From positions 62,001 to 126,000 of the forward strand of contig DAINOJ010000004.1 of the NCBI GenBank assembly GCA_036744005.1: 64,000 nucleotides of DNA, given 5' to 3'. The stretch comes from CALCNS01 sp937897315. Lineage in GTDB: Bacteria > Bacillota > JAAYKD01. The notes beneath the pieces are model-generated. The model made no database searches and had not been told where the DNA came from. It saw only the letters and a list, made by a program, of their open reading frames with translations. The translations under genes and the position numbers were made by a program. Positions 35,250 through 45,023 of the stretch are shown one piece after another (positions within the stretch are counted from its first letter, which is position 1; every line of letters begins with the position of its first letter).

Positions 35250-37097
35250 CTAAAATCGGTTATAGAACCCCACTTGAGGATTCTCATAAGTCCCAATTAC
35301 TACACCGCGATCAAGGAAGCCGTTTCTCTCTTCACAACAAGTTTCCGGCAACAGCGCACAGCCATGACAAGCCGCCAGATTGAGTGATTCTCGCCCTTGC
35401 CCGTGGCTCAAGATGCACACGGGATCGTTTGAGCAAGTTCTCGCGCCGTCAATCGCCCGCTTGAAAATTTGCGGGAATGCATCGGGTTTTCCTTGACGAA
35501 CAAGACCGCCGAGTGTGCCTTCCGAATCACCGCTTGCGGTGTAGATAAATATTCCAGCCATTTCTTTGCCATCGCTTGCATCGGCGCAATAAAGGCGTTC
35601 GCTTAGATTGGCAATACTGTATCCACATTCAAAGCTCAATTGTTTAATGAGCAAATGTGAAATGGTGTGCAACAGAAGTAACTTTGGCGTTATTGTTCGC
35701 GGATGATTTTGCCCGATGAAAGAATTGGCGTAATTGTCTTTAATCTTTTTAGTTCTTTCGACAACCAGCGGATTTGCGGCAATCCAAGCGTCAATATTGG
35801 ATTGTTCAAATTCAATGAAGATGCCTTCGCCGCGAACTTCGTAAGCAGGATACCAGCACGTTTCCGGCTCTTTGATATGAACGAATCCGTCATCGTCTTT
35901 ACCTGAAACCGGGTTGATACGAGAAAAGCCAATCAGCGCATTTACCACTCTGACTTTATCAATCAGTGAAACCGCCTTAATATGCGGGAGCTTATCTTGA
36001 AATAACTCTTTGCGGATTCCTTCTCTTGAAAAATCGCCCAACGAGCCGGAAGGTGTACTGATTTCGCCGTTGAGTGCTTCATATTCCTCGGCTCGATATT
36101 TTACGCTGGTAACATCGATTGCGGTATCGCCTTCATCGAACCATTTCCTTCTTAACACAGCCTCCACACTTGCTCTTGGCGCACCAATTTCTTGAGCTAT
36201 TTCTCCGACCCACTTTGAAAAGTGCATTTCGAGAATCATTGCTCTCATATCCGGCAATTTTGAAAGAGTAGCTTCGCAATCGGCAAAGGTACCGCTCTTT
36301 TCAATTCTGGCATTCAGTTTATCGGCATACGGAGGAATAACAAGCGAACTGTATACAACTGGAAAATAAACCGAGGACGAACCGCGCTGTACCGTTCTCG
36401 GATGCAAGATGCATTTTTCTTTTACATGCTTATGCGGATGTCCGCCTTCGCAACGGAAAATTTCTTCTTCGGCATCTTTATCGAGCTTTTCAAAGCAGTC
36501 CTTCTCAAATGCTCCTTTAAGCGTAGTAAACGCTCCACAAGAACATGAAATACTCAGACCTTCGAGACCTTCTGTGCCGGAAGCACCGGTTTTGAACGAA
36601 AGCGACGGATTGTCGCAAATAGGTTTCTTGCTCTGTCTATGAACCCATTTTATCCACGGAAAATCATTAATATGTCCGTGTTCGCAAACTGTAACAATAC
36701 GGGCAACAACCAAATCCTGATGACAATCCATACATTGCATATGCTTTGTCATATACGGATCAAATTCAAGAGCCTTAGGTTTAGAACGCTTCTGGTATTC
36801 GGCAATCCATTTTCCTATGGGCTGGAACTTTCTGCACTTGGGGCAAAAATACCATTCGGGAAAACGAGAGTATGATATTTTTGTCGGCAAGGCAAAGTAA
36901 TCCACGCCTAAAGCCTTAGCAAATCGGTCATCATAAATGCGTTGAGTTTCACTCCATGTTTCGGGAGCGGCGGTTATTAGTGTCTGATCAGGGAAATCCA
37001 CCATAGCTCCGATGCTATATTGAAGAACCGCTTGTGCCGCTCTTACCGAATGCGTTACCTTGTTGAGGGCAACCTTATCCTTTATCTGATATTCCAT
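35250..37097 (-). CDS. drmB: DISARM protein DrmB (DUF1998)
   Basis: 615 residues, the usual DrmB size. The N-terminal third has two CxxC zinc knuckles, FCPKC and QCMDC (about residues 85-120), and a CEHGH motif. The C-terminal third is the DUF1998 domain, with LHTISHLLIKQLSFECGYS near residue 470, then IYTASGDSEGTLGGLV, CSNDPVC and CHGCALLPETCCEERNGFLD. These last motifs are a near-signature of DrmB. In DISARM, DrmB forms a complex with the helicase DrmA that loads on DNA with single-stranded 5' ends and is needed for phage restriction. The ATG follows the drmA stop with no gap (TAAATG), and the ribosome binding site GGGAGGG lies inside the end of drmA. Confidence 0.92.
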   Translation of the reverse strand: MEYQIKDKVALNKVTHSVRAAQAVLQYSIGAMVDFPDQTLITAAPETWSETQRIYDDRFAKALGVDYFALPTKISYSRFPEWYFCPKCRKFQPIGKWIAEYQKRSKPKALEFDPYMTKHMQCMDCHQDLVVARIVTVCEHGHINDFPWIKWVHRQSKKPICDNPSLSFKTGASGTEGLEGLSISCSCGAFTTLKGAFEKDCFEKLDKDAEEEIFRCEGGHPHKHVKEKCILHPRTVQRGSSSVYFPVVYSSLVIPPYADKLNARIEKSGTFADCEATLSKLPDMRAMILEMHFSKWVGEIAQEIGAPRASVEAVLRRKWFDEGDTAIDVTSVKYRAEEYEALNGEISTPSGSLGDFSREGIRKELFQDKLPHIKAVSLIDKVRVVNALIGFSRINPVSGKDDDGFVHIKEPETCWYPAYEVRGEGIFIEFEQSNIDAWIAANPLVVERTKKIKDNYANSFIGQNHPRTITPKLLLLHTISHLLIKQLSFECGYSIANLSERLYCADASDGKEMAGIFIYTASGDSEGTLGGLVRQGKPDAFPQIFKRAIDGARTCSNDPVCILSHGQGRESLNLAACHGCALLPETCCEERNGFLDRGVVIGTYENPQVGFYNRF

Positions 37098-40000
37098 TTA
37101 GTTTCCCTCCCAAATCACGATTTCACCAAGTACCTGTGTATCAACATTTCTCATGGATGTAAGCGTTTCTCTTGAATTATCTTTACCACCGGAATTGTAT
37201 TGCTTTAGCAGTCTGCCCAAGCCCGCACTCGGAGGAGCGACCATAAACCTGCGCCCGAAAAAGTACGGAGTTTTGGCATCTACTGCGGCTCTGGCGCATT
37301 TCTGCCACTCGTCGATGAATTCCTCTATTTCAGATTGCACATCCTTTATATCATCCTCAAGCTCATTATCGGCACGAGTGTTGATTTGCTTTATTCTTTC
37401 GAGAATGAATTGCTCGGTTTCTCGAACAGCATCCACAAAATAGTCCTTATCAAAATTGATGGCATCCTTATCCTCGGCAAGCTCGGTGCGTTGTCTGATC
37501 ATGGCTGTAACAACAGCGTGTAATGCCCTTTCCCGTGCCGGCTTCGAAAACGGAGTGGCTCCCGTAGGCTCAACAAACCGATAGAATGATTCGTGATAAG
37601 ATCTGAATCGTTCATAATGCGAACGGTCACGGCTTTTCGTCGCGTCATATTGGACAAATGCCACTCCGGGGAATGAACGCCCCACACGGCTGGATGCCTG
37701 TATATACTCACTGGTTAGCTTCGGTTGTCCGATAAGAAGCATTACATTCAGTCTGGCAACGTCGATGCCAACTGAAATCATATTTGTAGCAAGCAGAACA
37801 TTGGAGGCGTAACGCTTGTTATCCATATTCGTCCGGGAATACTCCAGCTTTTCAAGCTTATCCAGAGTTTCGTTCAATTCGGTTGTGGTGACACGGCTCG
37901 TAAGCTCATCCGCACTAACGATTAGACGGCGAGAAGTGAATAATCTGTTTGCGGTTCTGATAATAAAATCCTTAACGTCATCCTCGACAAGTGTGGAAGC
38001 CTTACCAAGATCTTTCAGACTGTTAAAATATGTAGTCAGCGTCCAAAGTTTATCCTTAATTTCGTCGGGCAGTTTCATCATGTGAATTCGTTGCAAAAGT
38101 GCCGCCATCGCGCGAATTTCCATCATGGCTTTGGTTTTTCCCGAAGGCATCAAACCCACATATTTGCGTCCGAATACTCCGTTTTCGTAGGAGATTTCAG
38201 CTTCGCGGGCAAAGAAAGAATCTCGTGAATCTAATCCGGGAGCCGGGAACTGTACGACGTCACGGTTATAAAGAACCGAACACTGCTCTTTGGCTCTTCT
38301 TATTGTAGCCGTCGAAGCGATAATTTTCGGGCGCACACCTTTTTGACTGCATATCGCATCAACGGCGGTTTCGTAAAGACCGACGATGGTTCCGAGTGCG
38401 CCCGAAATTAGATGAAGTTCGTCTTGAATGATCAGTTCCGGGGATCGGTTGTCGCTTCTGACGGCAAAGAACGAGCCTATACGTCCGTCCCACGGCAACA
38501 TGGCGAATTTATCAACCGTACCGAACAGAAGTGTCGGTGGGTTTTCATAAAGTTCCTCATCGATTATTTGAATAGGAAGCCTTGCTGTGAAGTCACAATC
38601 CTCATGAGTGCAGGACATATAAAAGTGCTTGTTATCACGCATTTTATATCCCCACGAACCGACGAGCTTTTTGTCTTTATCATCTTTAACCAGTTTTGTC
38701 CCACACCACGGACATTTCAAAACTTGGAATTTGTTGTGGCGGTCTTTTTCGTTTCTGACATAAAAATGTTCTTTTACTGCAAGCAACTTTTTGAGGTGGA
38801 AGTTTGCATCGTCGTTTTTATTGGGTATATGGGTTCCTCCGATCCATAGTCCAATGGTAATGGGTTCTTTACCCAGAGGATATGAAGGGTAAACACGCCT
38901 TCTCGCTTCGCAATCTTGGCGAATATACTCACAGGCGCAGATAAGCGTTGCCGCTCTGGTAAACTGTTGAGCCGCGAGCAAACGCAAAGTATATCGCATA
39001 ATAACCGCCGTACCGCCAGATTCGGCGAGATGCGTTAATCGCCGATAGAAAATCGTGAAAGCGGTTAATCCAAGGTAAGCCTCTGTTTTACCGCCGCCTG
39101 TGGGAAACCAAATCAAATCAACGATATCCCGCTCAGGTGATTCGTCGTTTATGATGGAATTAATGTCCATCAATAAGAACGAAATCTGGAACGGACGCCA
39201 TCTGCAATCCTTATCATCCTGCTGACGATAATTCATATCTTGCAGAAGTTCGGCAATTTTTTCGTCACCGGGATAACGGTCAATATCCGAAGTCTGTTGT
39301 TGCATGCGAAGGTGTACTCTTTGCATGAACATGGCTCTGTTTGCGAGGACAAAAGCGGAGTACGCCTTCTCATCACTTTCGAGTGCGGCAAGCCCGGAAT
39401 ACATCCGTTCGTAAGCTCGTTTGCATTCGGTGATGTTTTTGGCGGCGGCGGATTTGTATCTCGGATCAAGCGTCGAGGCGATGCCTTCCAGTTCAACAAC
39501 CCATGCTTTATATAAGTCCACAAGGCTTCGCAAAGCACCAAGTTTCGTGGATCTGTCCGTTTTATCCAAATCGGACAGATATTTCATAGATAACTGCTCA
39601 ACCGATATTTTATCGTTTGATGGCAGGTCAAAACTCATCGGCGGCACTTCGGAAATCGGGAAATAATCGCTCCAGATACTGCCGTCACCGTTTTTATCTA
39701 TATCCCAATCGACGGATACTCCAAGCCCTGTTCCGTAGATTTTTTTATCTCTGTAGAGCAAATCCAGCGACCGCTCTTCATCATCCATATTATTGATATC
39801 GACCTCGGCACTGCTTTCGGTAAAAACAAAACCGTTTTCGGAAGACAAGATTTTCAAAACAGGCTGATAAATACAATGGTATGCCTTCGCCGGAATTTCG
39901 GATAATCCGTTAACGAACATTATGGTAAGAGACCATATGCCTTCGGAAATTTTTGTTCTGAGTGCCGTAATCTTTGCCGTGGTTCCGTCAATCTCTCTGT

Positions 40001-40772
40001 TGGCGTCAATATAATCACTTCCAGAGAAATCAAGGACGAATTCGATATCATTGTGCGGCTCACGGACATAAGCCGAATGACAAAGCTCCGCCAAACGATA
40101 AGCAGGCTGCTTCAGAATATCGTGATCCATTTCCGAAATCGTGTCTCGCTCAATAATATCCCTGATTTCTTTCTTCTGAACCGACCTTAACAGACGGAGA
40201 ACTTTCTTCTCCTTGTCATAAGTCATGATGTGCGAAAACTCCGACGGCACGACATAGTCATTCGCTCCGTCCGCAGGAGTATAAGGCACCACGCAATCGG
40301 GAATTTTGGCGTTTCTGTAGGTGGCAAAAGAAACCTTCCCTCGAACGATATCCGCCGTGCCTTTGACGATGAATGTTATCCCCATCGAAGAAGGCATATA
40401 TTGCGCCGAAAGTTCAATTTCTTCATCAAGGTTCTCGTCGGCGGTTTCGTCAAATTCATAATTGCGATTTCTTTTGCTTTCGGTCAGCACCGGCTCTGAC
40501 GGTGCTGTTTCTTCAACCGCAGCTTCATCTTCAGGAATGCTTTCTTCCGATTCGGTTATAGGCACGGTTTCGTCATTATCCTGATTTAACTGATTTTCCT
40601 GCGGGTACAAAATCCCCACAGAATAGCGGCTCATCGGGCTGCTCGAAATCAACTCATGTTCGATATCGGGAACACCAAACTCCGAACCCGGTCCGAGAAG
40701 TTCAGATTTTATCAGGTTAATATATTCATCACGGGCATCGATAAGTTGCTTCCGAATTTCTCCGCTTGTCAT
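37098..40772 (-). CDS. drmA: DISARM helicase DrmA
   Basis: 1,224 residues, in the DrmA range. The SF2-type helicase core is visible: Walker A FPTGGGKTEAY near residue 558, the DExH box as IIQDELHLISG near residue 783, ASTATIRRA (motif III-like) and the arginine-finger motif QASSRVGRSFPG near residue 1024, followed by the characteristic RSHYERFRSYHESFYRFVE. A CPWCG zinc knuckle lies between the motor halves. The N-terminal 400 residues are acidic and without known motifs, as in other DrmA proteins. DrmA translocates on phage DNA together with DrmB. Its start overlaps the drmE stop by four bases and its stop touches the drmB start, so stoichiometric production is expected. No frameshift or lost motif is seen. 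Confidence 0.93.
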   Translation of the reverse strand: MTSGEIRKQLIDARDEYINLIKSELLGPGSEFGVPDIEHELISSSPMSRYSVGILYPQENQLNQDNDETVPITESEESIPEDEAAVEETAPSEPVLTESKRNRNYEFDETADENLDEEIELSAQYMPSSMGITFIVKGTADIVRGKVSFATYRNAKIPDCVVPYTPADGANDYVVPSEFSHIMTYDKEKKVLRLLRSVQKKEIRDIIERDTISEMDHDILKQPAYRLAELCHSAYVREPHNDIEFVLDFSGSDYIDANREIDGTTAKITALRTKISEGIWSLTIMFVNGLSEIPAKAYHCIYQPVLKILSSENGFVFTESSAEVDINNMDDEERSLDLLYRDKKIYGTGLGVSVDWDIDKNGDGSIWSDYFPISEVPPMSFDLPSNDKISVEQLSMKYLSDLDKTDRSTKLGALRSLVDLYKAWVVELEGIASTLDPRYKSAAAKNITECKRAYERMYSGLAALESDEKAYSAFVLANRAMFMQRVHLRMQQQTSDIDRYPGDEKIAELLQDMNYRQQDDKDCRWRPFQISFLLMDINSIINDESPERDIVDLIWFPTGGGKTEAYLGLTAFTIFYRRLTHLAESGGTAVIMRYTLRLLAAQQFTRAATLICACEYIRQDCEARRRVYPSYPLGKEPITIGLWIGGTHIPNKNDDANFHLKKLLAVKEHFYVRNEKDRHNKFQVLKCPWCGTKLVKDDKDKKLVGSWGYKMRDNKHFYMSCTHEDCDFTARLPIQIIDEELYENPPTLLFGTVDKFAMLPWDGRIGSFFAVRSDNRSPELIIQDELHLISGALGTIVGLYETAVDAICSQKGVRPKIIASTATIRRAKEQCSVLYNRDVVQFPAPGLDSRDSFFAREAEISYENGVFGRKYVGLMPSGKTKAMMEIRAMAALLQRIHMMKLPDEIKDKLWTLTTYFNSLKDLGKASTLVEDDVKDFIIRTANRLFTSRRLIVSADELTSRVTTTELNETLDKLEKLEYSRTNMDNKRYASNVLLATNMISVGIDVARLNVMLLIGQPKLTSEYIQASSRVGRSFPGVAFVQYDATKSRDRSHYERFRSYHESFYRFVEPTGATPFSKPARERALHAVVTAMIRQRTELAEDKDAINFDKDYFVDAVRETEQFILERIKQINTRADNELEDDIKDVQSEIEEFIDEWQKCARAAVDAKTPYFFGRRFMVAPPSAGLGRLLKQYNSGGKDNSRETLTSMRNVDTQVLGEIVIWEGN

Positions 40773-43396
40773 GATGCAATCTCCATATCTGTAATAGGTT
40801 TGTTTATAAGGTTTATCGGAACTGAAACGCCTTCATCCAAGAATGTGATTGCGTCCAACTCCAATGTTTCCGACAGATTCTCAACATTGTCGTAAACAAT
40901 TTTAAGCTCACTTCCGTGCGGAGGCTGATTCCCGCTGAGTTTATCTTCAATCGCTTTTCCGATTAACTCCAATATCTTTTTTCGTTGCCGCCGAACGGTT
41001 CTGCAAGCATTGAAGTAACCCGGAACATCATCCATTAAATAGGAATCTCTTGTCATTTCCGCAATTTGGTGCAAGGTGGCTTCCTCTCTCGGACCCACAA
41101 TATGGCTATCGGGAACAAGCCATTGACGGATGCCTTGCTCTTGAACGGTACAGCCGAAACCGTTTAGTTGTTTCGCAAGCTGTCTGTATGACAGACAATT
41201 TCTTTGTTGATAATCTCGAAGGACTTCTTTCCACCACTGAGCCTTTTCCGTAGCATCAAGAACGTCTTTACTCAATTTGCCGGAAGTCTGCAATACTTCA
41301 AAAATGCTGTCGACAATATTTCTGGTGAAATCATCGCGCTTTGTAAAGATGAGACGGTCACCGACAGACAGCTTATCCACATCGGTTTCCGCTATCGGCT
41401 CCTTGGCATTTGAGGGGTTATAAACGACGGCTTTGTAATACTTGGAGAACATAATCTGCTCATCGTTTGTGAATCTTCCGATTGCCGTAATTTCCGACAT
41501 CGGCGCATTCCCACCGGAAGCGGTTACTCCTGCGGCAAATTTCCGAATATCGAAAACGCTTATTGTATCAATATATTCTTCCAAATCCAAAGACTCGCCC
41601 TCGAAACGCTCCACCGTTTCATCATCGTCCTCAATTTCGTCAATATCACTCTCGTTTGAATCTTCATTCAAACCGCTGATTAAATTCAACTTCTTCTCAA
41701 ATCGTGAAGCTTTACGCTTTCTGCGCTTAAACCAGTGAGTCTCGCATTCATAAAGAAGCACGATAATATCGGCGGCAGCTCTGCATTTCAGTGCGTCAAA
41801 CCGTTTCCCGGAAAAGTCTCCGACAACAATCACTTTGTCATAGCTTTGGCTTGCGTCAAAGCGGTTTGCGGTCATTATTTGAATGCGTTTGTCGGAGAAA
41901 AGAGGCTCCTTTTTCAAAATATCGGCATAATACGCTTTCGGAATGATGATGGCGATTTTTTCACCGAATGAGTTTTTCACCAACTCACGGAGAGCCTGAT
42001 ATTTGGGCGAATCCCTCAAAAAAAACTTATATAAATCATCCAGAGCGTCGGCAACAAAAATGCATTGTGATTCAAAAGAGCCGGAACTTTCTGCCGCCTT
42101 CCAAAGTTCGTTTATCTTGCCGGACGGAGAAGCAACGCCGAGTTGAAGCTCACCGTTTGCAACCGCCGATTCCAAGGATTCCATTGGGAAAACTGCGGTG
42201 GTAAACAAATTGAGCAAGGAATGCGCCGGAACAATAAAGTTCTTTTTTCTATCTTCATCCCAATCCGACTGTCTGATAACAAACAATGCATTTCTGATTT
42301 TTCGGTAGATTTCCCAAGAACAGCCGCCGTCAATTACATCCGTTGTGACTTCATTATTTACGATGTTCTCGACCTGCCTGTCCAGTTCAAAAGTAAGTGG
42401 GTTAGATACAACCGTCGGCTTGGAATGCCTGAGCAGAAACTCTTTTGTACAGGCAAAAACCGCAGATCTTTCATCTTCGCCGATGTACTCCTCTGCGTTT
42501 TCCGAATCAATACTCATGGAAATGTGCGTGAATTTTAGCGATTTCCTTCCGAGTAAATCTTCAAGTTCCGAGGAACCTTTCGAGGCGGTTTCCGAGCCGA
42601 TAACCATAAGCCCGACAGCCCTGTTTCCGTGCTTGTCCAGTACAAGATCACGGGCAACGGATACTTTCCCGGCAATTTTTAGTACGGGTTCTGCCTTTGA
42701 AGGATTGCTTCCAAATTGGTATGGTTCATCGCCGTCTGTGTAATATGATGCCGGAACGATATCCAGAAGGCTGATGCGTTTTCCGTCATAGTCAATTCTT
42801 AAGCCTTTTTGTATGCGATCAAACGAAGCTCTGTCCGCAACAAGAACAGCCGAAACCCCGGTAATTGCGGGAATTTCAGATATAGGTTTCCCTGTAATAT
42901 AAGAAATGAAATCGGTGCGATTTGACTTCTTTTTTCTAATGCCGCGACCGTCAGTCACATCGGATGTTCCATTGTACGGTTTCACTAATCCCTTATTTGC
43001 ATCCAACGGACACCAGTTTGTGGAGAGACCATTTTTACCGCGCCCGTCTTGTTCAATCTTCATACAGAGAATTCCGTTCATTGTCTCAAGCCCACGCCAA
43101 CGATACCGCTCGTTTTTATATAGCACCATATCCCCGTCCTGAAGCGAGGCAATAATCTCATCAGCATCGGTTTTATCCATCGAAACACAGGCAAGAGCTG
43201 CCATGATAAAGGTAACAATATCAAAACACACCGATCCCGTATGTAACGCCACGCTTGACGAGCGTTCCTTGGAAGAAATCGATGTGGCAAAAAAATCAGC
43301 GTATTTTTGAATAATAAGCTCTTTGGATATTAATGAATCCTCGAAAAAGATGTCACAGTTTTCGGTGAGTCGGAGTAGGACTTGTTGGTCAGTCAT
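40769..43396 (-). CDS. drmE: DrmE-like DISARM protein
   Basis: 875 residues. No catalytic motif is recognised with certainty. Near residue 50 the sequence ALHTGSVCFDIVTFIMAAL and the later DGDMVLYKNERYRW agree with what I recall of DrmE, the class-2-specific DISARM component. The middle part has an acidic, low-complexity insert (ESDIDEIEDDDETVERFEG). The C-terminus has a helical domain with WWKEVLRDYQQRNCLSYRQL and IRQWLVP that looks like an HTH. Position between the methyltransferase and drmA, with one base after the upstream stop and a 4-bp overlap into drmA, strongly supports the assignment. AGGAGG lies eight bases before the ATG. The function of DrmE is not well known; a role in class-2 complex assembly or DNA sensing is only inferred. 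Confidence 0.75.
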   Translation of the reverse strand: MTDQQVLLRLTENCDIFFEDSLISKELIIQKYADFFATSISSKERSSSVALHTGSVCFDIVTFIMAALACVSMDKTDADEIIASLQDGDMVLYKNERYRWRGLETMNGILCMKIEQDGRGKNGLSTNWCPLDANKGLVKPYNGTSDVTDGRGIRKKKSNRTDFISYITGKPISEIPAITGVSAVLVADRASFDRIQKGLRIDYDGKRISLLDIVPASYYTDGDEPYQFGSNPSKAEPVLKIAGKVSVARDLVLDKHGNRAVGLMVIGSETASKGSSELEDLLGRKSLKFTHISMSIDSENAEEYIGEDERSAVFACTKEFLLRHSKPTVVSNPLTFELDRQVENIVNNEVTTDVIDGGCSWEIYRKIRNALFVIRQSDWDEDRKKNFIVPAHSLLNLFTTAVFPMESLESAVANGELQLGVASPSGKINELWKAAESSGSFESQCIFVADALDDLYKFFLRDSPKYQALRELVKNSFGEKIAIIIPKAYYADILKKEPLFSDKRIQIMTANRFDASQSYDKVIVVGDFSGKRFDALKCRAAADIIVLLYECETHWFKRRKRKASRFEKKLNLISGLNEDSNESDIDEIEDDDETVERFEGESLDLEEYIDTISVFDIRKFAAGVTASGGNAPMSEITAIGRFTNDEQIMFSKYYKAVVYNPSNAKEPIAETDVDKLSVGDRLIFTKRDDFTRNIVDSIFEVLQTSGKLSKDVLDATEKAQWWKEVLRDYQQRNCLSYRQLAKQLNGFGCTVQEQGIRQWLVPDSHIVGPREEATLHQIAEMTRDSYLMDDVPGYFNACRTVRRQRKKILELIGKAIEDKLSGNQPPHGSELKIVYDNVENLSETLELDAITFLDEGVSVPINLINKPITDMEIAS

Positions 43397-43397
43397 C

Positions 43398-44957
43398 TTA
43401 AAGTCCTCCTATTACGTCTTCACGGCAGAGTATCTCAAAGCACTCCGCGATAAACTTAGCCATCTCCTCTATTGCGGGAATGGTAACGGAATTCCCAAAC
43501 TGTTTATATTTCTGGGCATTAGGAACTTTGTCCGGGAAAGAAAAGCCTTCTTGTCCGTTCTCGTCCAAAAAAGCATAATTTATAAAACCCTGTAATTTTC
43601 CCCATTCGGTGGGAGTCATTACACGGATGCCTTCATCGTTCAGCGGTGTCTTTTTGCCTTTGATTTCCGTACCACCAATTCCTTCTCGTGGATCGTATAT
43701 CAGATTACGTTCCTTGCCGGAACCGCCTGTTGCCAATAAAGTGTTTGCCACGGGAGAAGCGATTCCCTCCTCGTTAACCACACGATATCCGAAGCCGTAA
43801 CCTTTGCCTTCCTGCCTTTCGCGGTGGCGTTTGAGAGTTTCAAGGTAGCCGGAAGCCATATAATACTTTGCTTCGACATCACGTTCGAGCAAATCGTTTA
43901 AATCTGTGTAGATCCTTTGTGCCCTTCCTTTTGGCAGTTGCGTCGGCAACAGTGCCAGCAGCTCAGCAGAAAACCGTTCCCTGTCAAAGCCGATAATATA
44001 TGTTCGCGGACGATTTTGAGGGACTCCGAAATTCCTTGAGTTGCGAATAAAGTCTTTACCTGAATAAATCGGTTCTCCGTTTTCTCCATACGAAACACCG
44101 ATTACCTTATATTGCAATTTCACTTCCAGTTCTTCAATAATAAACTTGAATGTAGCTCCTTTATCGTGTGTCACCAAATGATCGACATTTTCAAGAAGGA
44201 AGGTACACGGACGCGTACGCTCAATAATTTCAACTATGTGATGAAATATCTTTCCTTTTTCTTCGTTCTCAAAGCCTTCTTCCAACCCCACTCTGCTGAA
44301 AGTCTGGCAAGGGAAACCGGCGAGTAACACATCGTAGGGCGTACGATCAACGAGTAGTTTGAACTCTTCGGAAGTCACGTCATTATTGGGATTTTCGCCG
44401 AAAATATGCTCATATGTTTTACAAGCCCACGCATCTTTTTCAGCTGACAAAACATTTCTGAAAAATCCGGTCAATTCAAAACCGCGCCTTATTCCTCCGA
44501 TTCCCGCACAAAGATCAATTGTTCTGAACGGTATTTGCGGCATTGGTGTTCTGAGTGCTGTTATAATTTCATCGATGCATTCGTTCAACGATTTTTTTAT
44601 TCTGTGTTCCCAAAAGCGCAGCACAGTCCAACCTTCGGCTGTCAGCCTATCGGTAACTTCTTTATCACGTTTAATATTTCTTTCAATCTTTGGAATCCAA
44701 AATTCACGATTAGACCCGATTGCTTTTCTCGCGTTTTCCCAGTCATATCCGTGCCAAAATTCACTGTCACAAAAAACGGCAATTTTGCGAGCCTTAAAGA
44801 CAAAGTCAGGCTTTCCGAAAACAGAGCGATCGTTTTTCGAATATGTAGTGATGCCGCGACGCTTTAATTCATTGACAAATGCTCGTTCAAGAGCCGAATC
44901 GGTGCTATGCACTTGGCTCATATTATAGCTTATCTGCTCTTTTGTTTTTTGAGCCAT
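43398..44957 (-). CDS. Vsr-like endonuclease / cytosine-C5 DNA methyltransferase fusion (DrmMII-type)
   Basis: 519 residues from the ATG at 44957; AAGGAGGG is nine bases upstream, and the longer frame to 45011 lacks a site. Residues 1-125 are a Vsr/PD-(D/E)XK-like domain: NMSQVHSTDSALE, KPDFVF with the catalytic Asp51, EFWHGYDW, KIERNIKRD and GWTVLRFWEH. Residues 144-519 are a C5-methyltransferase: motif I DLCAGIGG, motif IV GFPCQTFS (nucleophile Cys217), motif VI LLENVD, motif VIII QNRPRTYIIGF and motif X KQFGNSVTIPAI, with the target domain between VIII and X. In DISARM the methyltransferase marks host DNA as self. Unlike E. coli Vsr, the zinc-ligand cysteines are replaced (Glu, Trp, His), so the nuclease part is an atypical, perhaps restriction-type, Vsr relative. 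Most Vsr enzymes are separate proteins next to dcm. Confidence 0.9.
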   Translation of the reverse strand: MAQKTKEQISYNMSQVHSTDSALERAFVNELKRRGITTYSKNDRSVFGKPDFVFKARKIAVFCDSEFWHGYDWENARKAIGSNREFWIPKIERNIKRDKEVTDRLTAEGWTVLRFWEHRIKKSLNECIDEIITALRTPMPQIPFRTIDLCAGIGGIRRGFELTGFFRNVLSAEKDAWACKTYEHIFGENPNNDVTSEEFKLLVDRTPYDVLLAGFPCQTFSRVGLEEGFENEEKGKIFHHIVEIIERTRPCTFLLENVDHLVTHDKGATFKFIIEELEVKLQYKVIGVSYGENGEPIYSGKDFIRNSRNFGVPQNRPRTYIIGFDRERFSAELLALLPTQLPKGRAQRIYTDLNDLLERDVEAKYYMASGYLETLKRHRERQEGKGYGFGYRVVNEEGIASPVANTLLATGGSGKERNLIYDPREGIGGTEIKGKKTPLNDEGIRVMTPTEWGKLQGFINYAFLDENGQEGFSFPDKVPNAQKYKQFGNSVTIPAIEEMAKFIAECFEILCREDVIGGL

Positions 44958-45023
44958 ATGTATACACCCTCCTTCACTCTGTTTTATACCGCAATATATT
45001 AAAAATCTCAAATAATGGCAATG

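Noticed and set aside
44359..44928. Plus-strand 189-codon frame opposite the methyltransferase fusion
   Set aside because: The minus-strand product has full methyltransferase motifs; this is its shadow.
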